Shown: positions 26,461 to 35,084, counted from the stretch's first letter. The stretch: 64,000 nt of DNA from Candidatus Altarchaeales archaeon (GCA_014727915.1 WJMO01000004.1:1-64000); one strand, 5' to 3'. Translations and numbers: made by a program. The notes: generated from the letters alone by a model not told the origin.

Positions 26461-27636
26461 TCACCCTCCGAATATCCTGCTGCTGAGCCTCATGTATACG
26501 TAGTTGAACAATAGGAAGAACAGGATCGAAACTATTATGGCTATCACTCCGAAGGACATGAGCTCCTGGACCTTGAATGACACCAGTTTGCCATGGGCGA
26601 TCAGCGACCCTTCGGGGGAGTATAGTGTGAGTTCGGCGCCTGGCATCGCCCCTAACGCGATTATAGAGGAAATCACGCCAACAAGGAATATGGCCTGTAG
26701 AAGCTTCATCTCCTTCTCCTCCTTCTGGGTTTCGATGGATGTCTGCATCCCCAGCCTCGTGTTTACTATGAAGTTGAGGTTCTCCAGGTCCGTTATCAGC
26801 ACGTCCCTCCATAGTGGTATTATGTAGTCGGAGTCCCTGTAGAGCCGTTGGAAGTTGCCTTTCACGTCCAGAGCTTTCGCCAGTTCCTCCTGGTCTCTGG
26901 TTTTTCCCATCTCATCGTAGATCTCATGGGTGTGTTTGAAGTTGGAGACCGCCTGCTTCAGCTTCCCGTATCTCTCGCTGCATCGCTTCCTCAATGCTGC
27001 TATGGATATCATGGTTTCCCGTATGTCCTTGAAGTCCTCCTCTTCGAGTATTCCCTCGACGTCGACCATGTCGTTGTATACTTTGGACATGGTCTCGACC
27101 ATGGTGTTCACGTAGTTGCTCCCTAATACGGTGTACAGTAGGAACTCTATCATCCTCATGCCATCTTCCGTAACGGACCCGTTCACGTAGATGTTGGATT
27201 TTGTGGAGTATAGTCTTGGCATGTCAAAGTAGACCTTGACCTCTGAGGCCTCGACGGACTGAAGTCCCATTGGCACTCCGCCGTCGAATACTGTGGCGTG
27301 GAACCCTATTGGCAGTATGCCGTCCTTTATCTGCTGGTATGTGACGGCCTGGGCTGGTTTGAATATGTCCTCTATGAGCAGTTCTCTGACTTCCTTCTTG
27401 AATTCTAGTATTTTCTCTGCCGTCACTTCCTTGAATTCGGATTTGAAGGTGAACAGGCCATATGGGAGTATCTTGGCCTCTATCTCCCTCCCACTTCTGC
27501 TCTTGACGTTGAATGACAGGCCTCCGTTGACTGTTAGGTCGTATACCTCAAGGCCTATGGATTCCTGTTTCCCGGCTATTTCATAGACGTGAGTGTCAGA
27601 CCGCGGTATCCACGTTGAAACGACTATGGCGGGCAT
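26461..27636 (-). CDS. Cytoplasmic/membrane protein, two C-terminal helices, unknown
   Basis: A 391-residue protein. The N-terminal 300 residues are soluble and mixed, including a long helical stretch (about 190-300, EDFKDIRETMISIAALRKRCSERYGKLKQ…) likely to form a coiled coil. Two hydrophobic helices follow near the C-terminus (about 318-336 and 365-388) with a short SPEGSLIAHGKLVSF loop between them. This outline, a soluble domain, long helices, and a terminal helix pair, recalls CorA-type and RMD1-type proteins, but no GMN motif or other signature is visible, so I leave it unnamed. The start ATG at 27636 is the first after an AT-rich gap. Confidence 0.6.
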   Translation of the reverse strand: MPAIVVSTWIPRSDTHVYEIAGKQESIGLEVYDLTVNGGLSFNVKSRSGREIEAKILPYGLFTFKSEFKEVTAEKILEFKKEVRELLIEDIFKPAQAVTYQQIKDGILPIGFHATVFDGGVPMGLQSVEASEVKVYFDMPRLYSTKSNIYVNGSVTEDGMRMIEFLLYTVLGSNYVNTMVETMSKVYNDMVDVEGILEEEDFKDIRETMISIAALRKRCSERYGKLKQAVSNFKHTHEIYDEMGKTRDQEELAKALDVKGNFQRLYRDSDYIIPLWRDVLITDLENLNFIVNTRLGMQTSIETQKEEKEMKLLQAIFLVGVISSIIALGAMPGAELTLYSPEGSLIAHGKLVSFKVQELMSFGVIAIIVSILFFLLFNYVYMRLSSRIFGG

Positions 27637-27755
27637 TTTACCCTTAGAAATTGTCCTTCCTCCTATAAATCATTGGGGGCGCTGTAGTGTTCACTAGTAC
27701 TATGCTCTAACACATTGTTTTTTATTGTTGTCTGTCATTTTTTCATTCTAATCAG

Positions 27756-28133
27756 GTGGTGCGGTTGTCTGACAATACCTTATACCTAGCTTTTGCGGTT
27801 TCATTGGCTGGCTTGCTTTTGATAGCATTCATATCCCCCTCCGTCAACCCTCCCATGTCCTCAATATCTGAGATATCATCATCTTCCTTGGAGAAGAGGG
27901 TGAGGGTTTCCGGGTTGGTGTCCGACGTTCACAGGTTCGATGGTGGGAGCATGCTCTTGACGGTGGAGGATGATGGCGGTGAGATCGACGTTTATCTCAG
28001 CTACTCTGTCGCTGGGGAATTCGAAGACTTTGACTTGGAAGGATGCGAGGCGGAGTTCACAGGAGATGTGAAGCTTTACAGGGGCAGGTTGGAGGTTGTT
28101 GTCGATATGCCGGAGGATGTGGTGTTAAAGTGA
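27756..28133 (+). CDS. Membrane-anchored OB-fold protein
   Basis: A 125-residue protein with one N-terminal hydrophobic helix (residues 8-28, LYLAFAVSLAGLLLIAFIS) followed by a nucleic-acid-binding-type OB fold (residues 45-125: EKRVRVSGLVSDVHRFDGGSM … LTVEDDGGEIDVYL … YRGRLEVVVD). This is the tRNA_anti/OB architecture common in archaeal membrane proteins; ligand unknown. Possible starts are GTG 27756, GTG 27759 and TTG 27765, the last with an SD-like AGGTGG. Its stop overlaps the GTG of the Cas4-like nuclease gene (GTGA at 28130-28133), so the two are a tightly coupled pair. Confidence 0.75.
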   Translation: MVRLSDNTLYLAFAVSLAGLLLIAFISPSVNPPMSSISEISSSSLEKRVRVSGLVSDVHRFDGGSMLLTVEDDGGEIDVYLSYSVAGEFEDFDLEGCEAEFTGDVKLYRGRLEVVVDMPEDVVLK

Positions 28134-28909
28134 TCTCCGTTTCCGACCTTAGCGGTTTCATCTACTGTCCCCGCTCTGTCTATCTTTCACGTGTTTTGGG
28201 CGTGGTCCCTCCCGGCTCTGACCCCCAGGGGAGGGGTATGGTCGGCCATGCCATCCGACGCGAGCTGTCCATGAGGCAGGCCAAGCTGGTACGCAAGATC
28301 GACTCGTCTGAAGACGTGGAGACCATCCTCAACTCCGAACTCGAGGCTGTTATCTCGGACATACCCTACATATTCTCAGAACGATGGGTCGAAGGCTATT
28401 CCAAGTTCATACCTGAGGTCAGGTCGGAGGTCCAGTCCGAGATTCAGCTGTTGGGGGAGGAATTGTCCGCTCTCATATCGGACCTTGGTTTTGAGCGTGC
28501 GTTGGAGCGTGTTACCCCCTGGAAGACGGAGTACATCCTACGCTCTGAAGCTCTGAACATGAAGGGCAGGGTTGACAAGGTGATGCGCGCCGATTGCTTT
28601 GAGCCTGTTGAGATAAAGACTGGCAGGGTCCCAGACGGTGTGTGGGATGGTGACAGGGTGCAGCTGTGCGCCTATGCCCTGCTGTTGGAGGAGAGGTTCA
28701 AGGAGGGGGTCAGCCATGGCTTTGTCGAGTACACGCGGGTACAGGAGCGTCGGCCGGTGGTGTTCACGGAGAAGCTGCGCCGGCAGGTCATCCACGCAAG
28801 GGACTTGCTGTCTGAACTCTTGGATGGGGGGTTGCCCGACATATGCCCACATGGACAGCCTAGGAAGTGCGAGTCATGCAATCTGGTCGATGAATGCTAT
28901 GAGGTCTAG
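28130..28909 (+). CDS. Cas4-like/RecB-family nuclease
   Basis: A 259-residue protein of the PD-(D/E)XK nuclease superfamily resembling Cas4. Conserved parts in order: YCPRSVYL near residue 14 (first Cys), GHAIRREL, then GRVDKVMRADCFEPVEIKTGRVP (residues about 145-170, the D…EXK active site), QLCAYALLLEE, and C-terminal CPHGQPRKCESCNLVDEC with the remaining cysteines for an iron-sulfur cluster. No CRISPR array or other cas gene is in the window, so this is a stand-alone member. The frame is open upstream to 28043 but that part is a shadow of the OB-fold gene; GTG 28130 is the preferred start. Confidence 0.9.
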   Translation: MISVSDLSGFIYCPRSVYLSRVLGVVPPGSDPQGRGMVGHAIRRELSMRQAKLVRKIDSSEDVETILNSELEAVISDIPYIFSERWVEGYSKFIPEVRSEVQSEIQLLGEELSALISDLGFERALERVTPWKTEYILRSEALNMKGRVDKVMRADCFEPVEIKTGRVPDGVWDGDRVQLCAYALLLEERFKEGVSHGFVEYTRVQERRPVVFTEKLRRQVIHARDLLSELLDGGLPDICPHGQPRKCESCNLVDECYEV

Positions 28910-29097
28910 TCCTTCTTGTGTTTCACAACCCGTGTGATGTATCCCGCGATCTTGTTCCTTATGCTCTTGCTGGTTATGTCCGTGTGCGATGCTACCTTCC
29001 TCTTGTTATCCTGGAAGTCTGCCGTGAAGACGTCAGGGTATTCCCTGAGCAGCTTCTCAGCGACCCTCTTCAGATACGTCTGTTTAATCCTACCCAT
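28906..29097 (-). CDS. rps17e: Ribosomal protein S17e
   Basis: A 63-residue small-subunit protein found only in archaea and eukaryotes. The start MGRIKQTYLKRVAEKLLREYPDVF and the T-SKS-IRNKIAGYITRV end are the family pattern. The archaeal length is about 60-65 residues, as here. Its stop overlaps the stop of the convergent Cas4-like gene by 4 bases. A TATA-like TTTAAACAACC lies about 25 bases before the start on the minus strand. Confidence 0.95.
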   Translation of the reverse strand: MGRIKQTYLKRVAEKLLREYPDVFTADFQDNKRKVASHTDITSKSIRNKIAGYITRVVKHKKD

Positions 29098-29134
29098 TGT
29101 CCAACTAAATAGGCAGTGGTTGTTTAAAAAACCA

Positions 29135-29980
29135 TCATCTCAGCAGGTCAGCCCAGGTGAGCTTCCTCTCAGGCTTCCTTACGCCCGGCTCGCCTTTTAT
29201 GCCGCCCAGTTCGCCGGCTACGGCTATGGCGTGGTCTATGCCGCCAAGCTCGTCTATGAGGCCGTTCTCCTTTGCTTCAACGCCCAGGTAGATGCTGCCC
29301 TGGGCGACGGATTCGACCTCCTCTACGGTCATGTCCCGGTTCTCAGCCACGTCTGAGACGAAGCTGTCGTATACTATGTCTATTATCCGCTGCATCTCAG
29401 CTTCCTCGTCTTCGGTCATGGGCCTGAAGGGGCTGCCGATGTCCTTGCTCTTCCCGGCTTTTATGACCGTGACGTTTACTCCGATCTCGTCTAACAGCTC
29501 ATAGTAGTGTTGTATGAACGTTACCACGCCGATGCTGCCTGTGATGCTGTTCTCGTCGGCCACTATCCTGTCGGAGGCGGATGCCGCGTAGTATGCCCCG
29601 GACGCTCCTACCTCCCCGATCCAGGCGACAACAGGTTTTTTCGTGTTCCTGACGGCTCTCATAAGCTCCCTGGAGGCTACCACGTTCCCGCCGCCGCTGT
29701 ACACGTCCAAGACGATCGCCTTTACCGTGGGGTCCTTGTCTGCGTCCCTTAGCTGCTTTTTGATGGTGTCCACCTGGGCGCAGCTTTCCATGTACAACAG
29801 GCTGCCGGGGCAGCTGCCCATGGTTATGGTGCCGTGGATTGGTATTACAGCCACGTCCCCGCCGGTTCCAAGTTCCGGGACGTTGAATCCGCTGAGCAGG
29901 GCTGCTATGCTGAATGCCACCACCATAACGAAAAGCCCCAACACCGCGAAAGTCACCACAACCTTCCAGAATGTCTTCAT
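29135..29980 (-). CDS. sppA: Signal peptide peptidase SppA
   Basis: A membrane-bound serine protease that degrades cleaved signal peptides. It has one N-terminal hydrophobic helix (about residues 5-28) and a ClpP-like fold. The catalytic Ser lies in GEVGASGAYYAAS (about residue 146), and the Lys of the Ser-Lys dyad in KAGKSKDIGSPFRP (about 195). At 281 residues it is of the short archaeal/S49 type. ATG 29980 is preferred over the TTG at 29989 because TATA-like TTTTATAG lies about 30 bases upstream. It may work together with the presenilin-type protease at 23557-24366. Confidence 0.93.
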   Translation of the reverse strand: MKTFWKVVVTFAVLGLFVMVVAFSIAALLSGFNVPELGTGGDVAVIPIHGTITMGSCPGSLLYMESCAQVDTIKKQLRDADKDPTVKAIVLDVYSGGGNVVASRELMRAVRNTKKPVVAWIGEVGASGAYYAASASDRIVADENSITGSIGVVTFIQHYYELLDEIGVNVTVIKAGKSKDIGSPFRPMTEDEEAEMQRIIDIVYDSFVSDVAENRDMTVEEVESVAQGSIYLGVEAKENGLIDELGGIDHAIAVAGELGGIKGEPGVRKPERKLTWADLLR

Positions 29981-30030
29981 AAAAACCAAGCCTCGTGTAG
30001 GGTATACTATAAAACTGAGCTATAAAAGCC

Positions 30031-31653
30031 TTAGTATGGGTTTGGAAGGGCGGTGAACTGGTGCAGTTCCCTCGTGTTGTTCTTATCGCCTGTTGGCGTG
30101 TATTCGTACAGCCATGTGACGTTATCCTCTGTCCCTGGGGCCTTGATGGTTCCCTTGAATGTTAGGGGGGCTGTTTCTATGGGCTGGTTGACGAATGTGA
30201 CCAGCACCTTTTTGCTTTTGTCCATCATGTAGTCGCAGGTGAAGCCGAAGGAGTTGATGTTGTGGGCGTCGCAGGTCTTGAATTTTCCAAGACCGTTCTC
30301 CTGGTATTTCCCCGGGTCGAAACCTGAAACAAATGAGAATATGACGTTGTTGATCGGCGCGATCACGACCTCATCGTATGTTCCGGCGTTCTCGTATGCG
30401 TATGTGGCCGCCCTCTCAAGGCCGTATCTCTCATACTCCTGTGGTTGCATTTTGTAGTAGACTGTGGGGAATGGGAGCATGTTCAGAGCGAACAGCCCAA
30501 GTACCGCATATGCCATTGTATTTGCGTGTTTGTGTTTCTTTATCCTGTCCATGAATGATGTTATCCCGTAGGCCGTGATTATCTGAAGAACGAAAACGGA
30601 TTCCACATAACGTTGAATGTGGGTTGCGTATTCTAGGAGGCTTGCTGGTATGGGCGAGATGAGAAGCCAGAATAGGAGATACTTAATTTCCTTGTCCTCT
30701 CGCCTCTCCCCTAGCATTATGTACAGGCCGAATATTATGAACGGAAGTTGCATGTGGTAAAGTCGCCCATAGGGTGATATGGGCGTTCTACCCCACTTGT
30801 CCTTTTTGTCTATGAATAGGGTGTCCGTCATATATGTGAGGTAGTTGCGGCCCATGCTGCCTATCTTGGCTATGGCGTTCATGTCTCCACCCTGGACTCT
30901 CACCTCATTGTACCTTGCCAATACCATGTCTTTGGATGTTAGGATGGAATATGCCATCGGAGCGGTCAACAATGCGAACACTAGCAATGCTGTTGCGGTC
31001 TCCTTTTTGAATATCTCCTTTCCCCTGGTCTTGTGCAGTAGGATGAACCCCATGAACAACAGCACGGACGTTATCACCATCTTTAGATGGAAGTAGACGC
31101 TTATTCCGAAAACTGCGCCCGCCAATATGAGGTGCCTGTCGTTGTCGAGGCTTTTATAGCAGAAGTATACGCCCAACAGCGTGAGGAATGTATAGTAGCC
31201 TACCTCGTAGGCTTGGGTGCTTATCACAAGATGCCATGGTGAAAAGGCGAGCAGTATCGAGCTTGCCACAGCCGTCCTACGGTCGAATATCCTCTTCACA
31301 AGCAGATATAGTATCGGGATTGCTGCCGAACCTAGAAGTGCGACTGTGATTCTGAGGCCGAACTTGCTCGGGCCGAACAGCGCGATTCCCGGTATGGTGG
31401 CGTACACGCTTAGTCCTGGCCTGTTCTCTCCGCTCCCCCTGAAAAAGACTGGTGTCCGGATGCCAGTTGTGTCCTTTCCCGTCCTTAGTATCGAATATGC
31501 CTCGTATCCTATGAAGGCTTCGTCACCTGTGATGGCGTGGATCGAACCAAGCCCGTATAACCTCATAAGGAGGGATATTAGGATGATCACGCCGATTATG
31601 CGGGTCTCATGTCTTTCTATGAAGTCTCGCCTGCTTTTTACCCTCTTCCCCAT
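30031..31653 (-). CDS. GT-C glycosyltransferase (PMT/ArnT type)
   Basis: A 540-residue polytopic protein with about 10 hydrophobic helices and a short soluble C-terminal domain. The acidic motif AITGDEAFIGYEAY in the first outer loop (about residue 45) is the catalytic signature of GT39/ArnT-like enzymes, which move a sugar from a lipid-phosphate donor to an acceptor on the outside. Typical features also include FFRGSGENRPGLSVY and SPWHLVISTQAYEVGYY. The ATG at 31653 is used; the longer frame upstream overlaps the TPR gene. No WWDYG motif of oligosaccharyltransferase is present. The gene lies next to a large glycan island. Confidence 0.85.
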   Translation of the reverse strand: MGKRVKSRRDFIERHETRIIGVIILISLLMRLYGLGSIHAITGDEAFIGYEAYSILRTGKDTTGIRTPVFFRGSGENRPGLSVYATIPGIALFGPSKFGLRITVALLGSAAIPILYLLVKRIFDRRTAVASSILLAFSPWHLVISTQAYEVGYYTFLTLLGVYFCYKSLDNDRHLILAGAVFGISVYFHLKMVITSVLLFMGFILLHKTRGKEIFKKETATALLVFALLTAPMAYSILTSKDMVLARYNEVRVQGGDMNAIAKIGSMGRNYLTYMTDTLFIDKKDKWGRTPISPYGRLYHMQLPFIIFGLYIMLGERREDKEIKYLLFWLLISPIPASLLEYATHIQRYVESVFVLQIITAYGITSFMDRIKKHKHANTMAYAVLGLFALNMLPFPTVYYKMQPQEYERYGLERAATYAYENAGTYDEVVIAPINNVIFSFVSGFDPGKYQENGLGKFKTCDAHNINSFGFTCDYMMDKSKKVLVTFVNQPIETAPLTFKGTIKAPGTEDNVTWLYEYTPTGDKNNTRELHQFTALPNPY

Positions 31654-31695
31654 AATAAACCACTTACCTTTATGATTATCTTGAATAGGATAAAT

Positions 31696-32532
31696 ATGCT
31701 TCAGATGATGGTGAAAGCAGGTCTCATGAGGTCGGCAATGGCGTTTCTCATTGTTTGCTCGCTTTTGGCTATCCCCTGTTCTGGGGCGTCTGAAGAGTAT
31801 GAACGCCACATAGCAAAGGGCAGGGCTTATCTTTCGGAGGGTTTGTTGGGTGAGTCGGAGAGCGAATTCTCAAAGGCCGTAATGCTTGACCCCATGGAAC
31901 CTACAGGATTAAACAACCTCGGCGTCGTATACTTGAAGCAGGAAAGGGTCTCTGAGGCTATTGACCTGTTCAACAGAGCCTTGCAGCTGGACCCTGGTTC
32001 AAAATCCATCAAGATGAACCTGGCGGCAGCCTATGAGAGCTCTGGGGATGAGTCGAACTTTCTGAGGATAATGGGCAGTATCGAGGATCCTGACGTCCAC
32101 TATGGCTTGGGCAGATCCTTTGCCGAAAAAAAGGACCATGACCGGGCATATTCGGAGCTGTCAGCCGCTTTGGAATTGGACCCAAACCATTATGATTCCC
32201 TTAAGCTGTTGTCAATATTGCTCTATGAGAATGGCTCATATGATAAGGCAATACTCGTATCTAAACGGGTCTTGGAGATAAACCCACGGCACATCTATTC
32301 GATGATTTTGGCCGGTGACTCATACTTGGAGCTTGGTGAATATGAGAAAGCATCCGACTACTACAATGCCGCACTTAGAGCAAATCCTGGCTATGAGCTT
32401 GCCAAGTCAAAAATCAAAATAGCGAAAGGCGACGTCGAACACGAGAATCGTGAGAGGGCAGGTTATGCTATCTTCTACCTTTCATTGGCAGCTGGTGCTG
32501 GACTGGCGTACTTCCTTCATAAGACCGAGTGA
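31696..32532 (+). CDS. Exported TPR-repeat protein
   Basis: A protein of 278 residues if started at ATG 31696. It begins with a hydrophobic signal-like helix (RSAMAFLIVCSLLAIPCSGA) and ends with another (GYAIFYLSLAAGAGLAYFL). Between them are about six tetratricopeptide repeats, e.g. AVMLDPMEPTGLNNLGVVY, AIDLFNRALQLDPGSK, SAALELDPNHYDSLKL, AILVSKRVLEINPRH and KASDYYNAALRANPG. TPR arrays bind proteins, so it likely assembles or scaffolds envelope components. It is divergent from the GT-C gene; TATA-like CTTTATGATTA lies about 25 bases upstream. Confidence 0.85.
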   Translation: MLQMMVKAGLMRSAMAFLIVCSLLAIPCSGASEEYERHIAKGRAYLSEGLLGESESEFSKAVMLDPMEPTGLNNLGVVYLKQERVSEAIDLFNRALQLDPGSKSIKMNLAAAYESSGDESNFLRIMGSIEDPDVHYGLGRSFAEKKDHDRAYSELSAALELDPNHYDSLKLLSILLYENGSYDKAILVSKRVLEINPRHIYSMILAGDSYLELGEYEKASDYYNAALRANPGYELAKSKIKIAKGDVEHENRERAGYAIFYLSLAAGAGLAYFLHKTE

Positions 32533-32549
32533 TAAAGAGGGGTTTTTTG

Positions 32550-32563
32550 GCGGCCGTCGGGAT
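32550..32563. repeat. 14-bp repeat of the tRNA-Gly 3' end
   Basis: GCGGCCGTCGGGAT is identical to 32632-32645, the 3' acceptor and T-stem part of tRNA-Gly, at an offset of 82 bases. It is the pattern left when an element integrates at a tRNA 3' end, but here the gap is too small to hold one. Confidence 0.7.
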
Positions 32564-32600
32564 CCCGCAACTCTTCGAGTTGCTTAATCCCGTCGGTTTT
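32558..32600 (+). terminator. Strong hairpin with T-run after the TPR gene
   Basis: CGGGAT (32558-32563) pairs with ATCCCG (32587-32592), and inside it GCAACTC-TTC-GAGTTGC (32567-32583) forms a perfect 7-bp stem. TCGGTTTT follows. It starts 26 bases after the TPR gene stop. A terminator or small structured RNA are both possible. Confidence 0.5.
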
Positions 32601-32630
32601 CGACATGTGTCTGCTGTCGATGTGCTCTGA

Positions 32631-32704
32631 TGCGGCCGTCGGGATTCGAACCCGAGTCGCAAGATTGGCAACCTCGAGTGATAACCAGGCTACACTACGG
32701 CCGC
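32631..32704 (-). tRNA. tRNA-Gly (GCC)
   Basis: Read on the minus strand from 32704. Acceptor GCGGCCG/CGGCCGC, D stem GTG/CAC, anticodon arm CGAGG-TTGCCAA-TCTTG (with two G-T pairs), T arm TCGGG-TTCGAAT-CCCGA, discriminator A. No intron. The anticodon GCC reads glycine codons GGC/GGT. The 74-base length is normal. CCA is not encoded. Confidence 0.95.
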
Positions 32705-32749
32705 GTTTGTAAGATTATCCGCCCGTGATTTGGGTTTCATGTTTTTTCT

Positions 32750-32823
32750 GTGGTATCGAGCGAACGGAGTGATCGAAGATGGCACCTTAGTCGCCGGCTA
32801 ACTCCGACCTACACTACGGTCGC
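32750..32823 (-). pseudogene. Decayed tRNA-Gly copy
   Basis: On the minus strand this stretch begins GCGACCGTAGTGTAGG, matching the real tRNA-Gly 5' end (GCGGCCGTAGTGTAGC) closely. It keeps a GGTGCCATCTT remnant of the anticodon arm and a GAAC-like T-loop core. Stems no longer pair and the 3' acceptor is lost. The spacing to the real tRNA is 119 bases. It is almost certainly non-functional. Confidence 0.6.
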
Positions 32824-32917
32824 GTTTTTTGAGGTAATTAATAGGTCCTGCTGTCTTTATATATGTTTGCCTATCTTGATTTAAGGCATTGGGTATAATA
32901 CTCTTGTGTGATGTGAG

Positions 32918-33919
32918 ATGTGGGGTTTGTTAACTGTTTTGGCAGCGTCTTTCGCAGCGACTTATATGATGGTTCCCTGGCTTATCCCTCGGCTTTTGAA
33001 GGCTGGCATCAAGGGTAGGGACATGAACAAGGAGGGTGATGTGGTTGTCCCTGAGATGGGGGGCTTCGCCATAATCGGGGGTTTTGTGGTTGGTGTCCTG
33101 TTGGCTATCGCATTGACCACCTTCAATCTAGTGGACGTTGGCATGGACCTCAGCCTTGTGTTAGCGTCTTTATCCACTATTCTGATCATGGCGTTGATCG
33201 GGGTCATAGACGACCTTTTCTTGATGACCCAAAAGGTGAAGGCTTTGCTGCCAGTATTCGCTGCTCTCCCCTTGGTTGCGGTGAAGGCCGGTGTCACCTC
33301 AATGGAGTTCCCATTGGTTGGTGTTGTGGACTTTGGAATACTTTATCCTCTTCTTCTCGTTCCTATCGCGATCACTGGCGCTGCCAATGCGACCAACATG
33401 CTGGCTGGCTTCAACGGCTTGGAGGCTGGGCTCGGAGCCATAATGTGTTTGACTGTCGGGTCTATCGGCTGGTATTTTGGAAGGGTTGAAGCGGTAGTGT
33501 TATCTCTTGCAATGCTCGGCGCTCTTTTTGCGTTTCTCAGTTATAACTGGTATCCTGCCAAAATCCTAATCGGGGACATTGGAACGTTATCGATTGGTGC
33601 GGTGGTCGCTTCATCGGTTATTGTCGGTAACCTGGAGAGCGTTGGTATAATTCTAATGATGCCTTTTTTTGCGGAGTTATTTCTAAAGGCTCGGAGCGGC
33701 TTCCAAGCCGATTCATGGTGTGAAGTTAAGGATGGGAAACTGTTTTGTGAGAAGAAATCTGAGAGATACGGGTGGGGTAGGCTTTTAATGTACTACTATG
33801 GTGGCGCTTCTGAAGTCAAGATTGTCTTCACGATTCTAATAGTTGAAATATTAATTGCTTTAATAGCATTTTCGTACATATTTCTGGACTTGTTTGGCGT
33901 GAGAGTTTTGGGTATGTGA
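32918..33919 (+). CDS. Polyprenyl-phosphate sugar-1-phosphate transferase (GT4/MraY family)
   Basis: A 333-residue protein with about 10 hydrophobic helices. It transfers a sugar-1-phosphate, commonly GlcNAc-1-P, from a UDP-sugar to a polyprenyl (dolichyl) phosphate, starting a lipid-linked glycan. Signatures of the MraY/WecA/AglH family are present: GRDMNKEGDVVVPEMGG near residue 35, DDLF (IGVIDDLFLM) near 100, NATNMLAGFNGLEAG near 154, and GDIGTLSIGA near 215. These are the metal- and nucleotide-binding loops on the inner face. It is the first gene of the plus-strand glycan operon. Confidence 0.93.
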   Translation: MWGLLTVLAASFAATYMMVPWLIPRLLKAGIKGRDMNKEGDVVVPEMGGFAIIGGFVVGVLLAIALTTFNLVDVGMDLSLVLASLSTILIMALIGVIDDLFLMTQKVKALLPVFAALPLVAVKAGVTSMEFPLVGVVDFGILYPLLLVPIAITGAANATNMLAGFNGLEAGLGAIMCLTVGSIGWYFGRVEAVVLSLAMLGALFAFLSYNWYPAKILIGDIGTLSIGAVVASSVIVGNLESVGIILMMPFFAELFLKARSGFQADSWCEVKDGKLFCEKKSERYGWGRLLMYYYGGASEVKIVFTILIVEILIALIAFSYIFLDLFGVRVLGM

Positions 33920-33920
33920 T

Positions 33921-35084
33921 ATGAAGGCGTGCATGGTTTCGAAGCACTTCCAGCCCTACTCTGGGGGTTTGGAGGTGCGTGTTTTGGAGTTGGCTCGTTG
34001 GCTGGCCGACCGTGGGGAGGACGTTCTTGTCCTGACATCCCATGAACAGGGCACAGCGGATGTTGAGGACATGCACGGGTTCAGGGTGTTGAGGTCTAGG
34101 GCGTGGTTCTCCTTGTCCAATGCTCTTTTTACCCCGGGGATACTGTTGGACCTGTTGAAGTCGGACTATGATTTCATCGACGTTAACCTGCCCGATCCGG
34201 TCAACAGCATATTCGCGTTTGTGGCTTCATTGTTGCGTGGCAAGCCGTTGTTCGTGACATACCATGCTGACATAGTCCGTGGCGGGTTGATGAATGTCGT
34301 GTTCAAGCTGTTCTATAATCCGATACAGTACCTTGTTTTGAAGAGGGCTCGGCGGATCTTTGCTACTTCCCCGAACTATGCGGAGTCCTCGCCTGCTGTC
34401 AGCAGGTTCATGGACAAGGTCGTTGTCGCACCCAGCTTCATATCTCCGGAGCGGTTCAACACCGGCGTGGACGCTCTGGTGTTGCGGAGGTCCCTAGCAG
34501 CTTCTGACGAGAAGCTAGTCCTGTTCGTGGGCAGGCTGGTTCCATACAAGGGAGTTGACGTTCTGCTGGAGGCTTTCTCGAAGATACTCGGCCATGTCAC
34601 GGCCAGGCTTATCATTATCGGCTCTGGAGAGCTTGACGGGGAGCTTAAGGCAAAGGCTTCAAATCTCGGTTTGGAGGACCATGTTAACTTCAGGTCCGAG
34701 GTGGGTGACGGCCTATTGCCAAAATACTATATGGCATGTGACCTGCTAGTCCTGCCTTCTGTGACGAGGCAGGAGGCTTTTGGTCTTGTGTTGGTGGAGG
34801 CCATGGCATGCGGCAAACCTGTCATATCATCGGATTTCTCTGGCATGCCATATGTTGTCGGGGATGCGGGCCTGCTTGTTGAGCCTGGGAACCCTGAGAG
34901 GCTGGCCAATGCGATTCTTAGAATCCTGTCGGACGACTCCTATGCCGAGAATCTCGGTTCGAAGGCTGTGAAAAGGGTCGGGGAATTGTTTACCAGGGAT
35001 GTTGTCTGCGAGAGGATATTGGAAGTATATAAGTCAGGTGTTGTAAAAGATAAGGATGATTTTAAGGAGCAGGGCGCCGGTTAG
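33921..35084 (+). CDS. GT4 glycosyltransferase
   Basis: A 387-residue retaining glycosyltransferase of the PimA-like GT-B fold. The N-terminal domain begins MKACMVSKHFQPYSGGLEV (acceptor side), the donor-binding half has VLFVGRLVPYKGVDVLLEAF near residue 200 and the E-x7-E signature EAFGLVLVEAM near 285. It probably adds a sugar on the inner face from a nucleotide donor to a lipid-linked acceptor; donor identity is unknown. It follows the sugar-1-P transferase by one base and overlaps the GHMP kinase gene by 29 bases, so it belongs to the same operon. Confidence 0.92.
   Translation: MKACMVSKHFQPYSGGLEVRVLELARWLADRGEDVLVLTSHEQGTADVEDMHGFRVLRSRAWFSLSNALFTPGILLDLLKSDYDFIDVNLPDPVNSIFAFVASLLRGKPLFVTYHADIVRGGLMNVVFKLFYNPIQYLVLKRARRIFATSPNYAESSPAVSRFMDKVVVAPSFISPERFNTGVDALVLRRSLAASDEKLVLFVGRLVPYKGVDVLLEAFSKILGHVTARLIIIGSGELDGELKAKASNLGLEDHVNFRSEVGDGLLPKYYMACDLLVLPSVTRQEAFGLVLVEAMACGKPVISSDFSGMPYVVGDAGLLVEPGNPERLANAILRILSDDSYAENLGSKAVKRVGELFTRDVVCERILEVYKSGVVKDKDDFKEQGAG

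Noticed and set aside
28043..28129. Upstream extension of the Cas4-like frame
   Set aside because: These codons overlap the OB-fold gene and read as Gly/Cys/Arg-rich shadow sequence; GTG 28130 overlaps the OB-fold stop in normal operon style.
31654..31809. Upstream extension of the GT-C gene at 30031
   Set aside because: It overlaps the divergent TPR gene start and is His/Arg-rich without resemblance to membrane transferases.
32750..32823. A second functional tRNA
   Set aside because: The acceptor, anticodon and T stems do not pair; it is only a degraded copy of the neighbouring tRNA-Gly.
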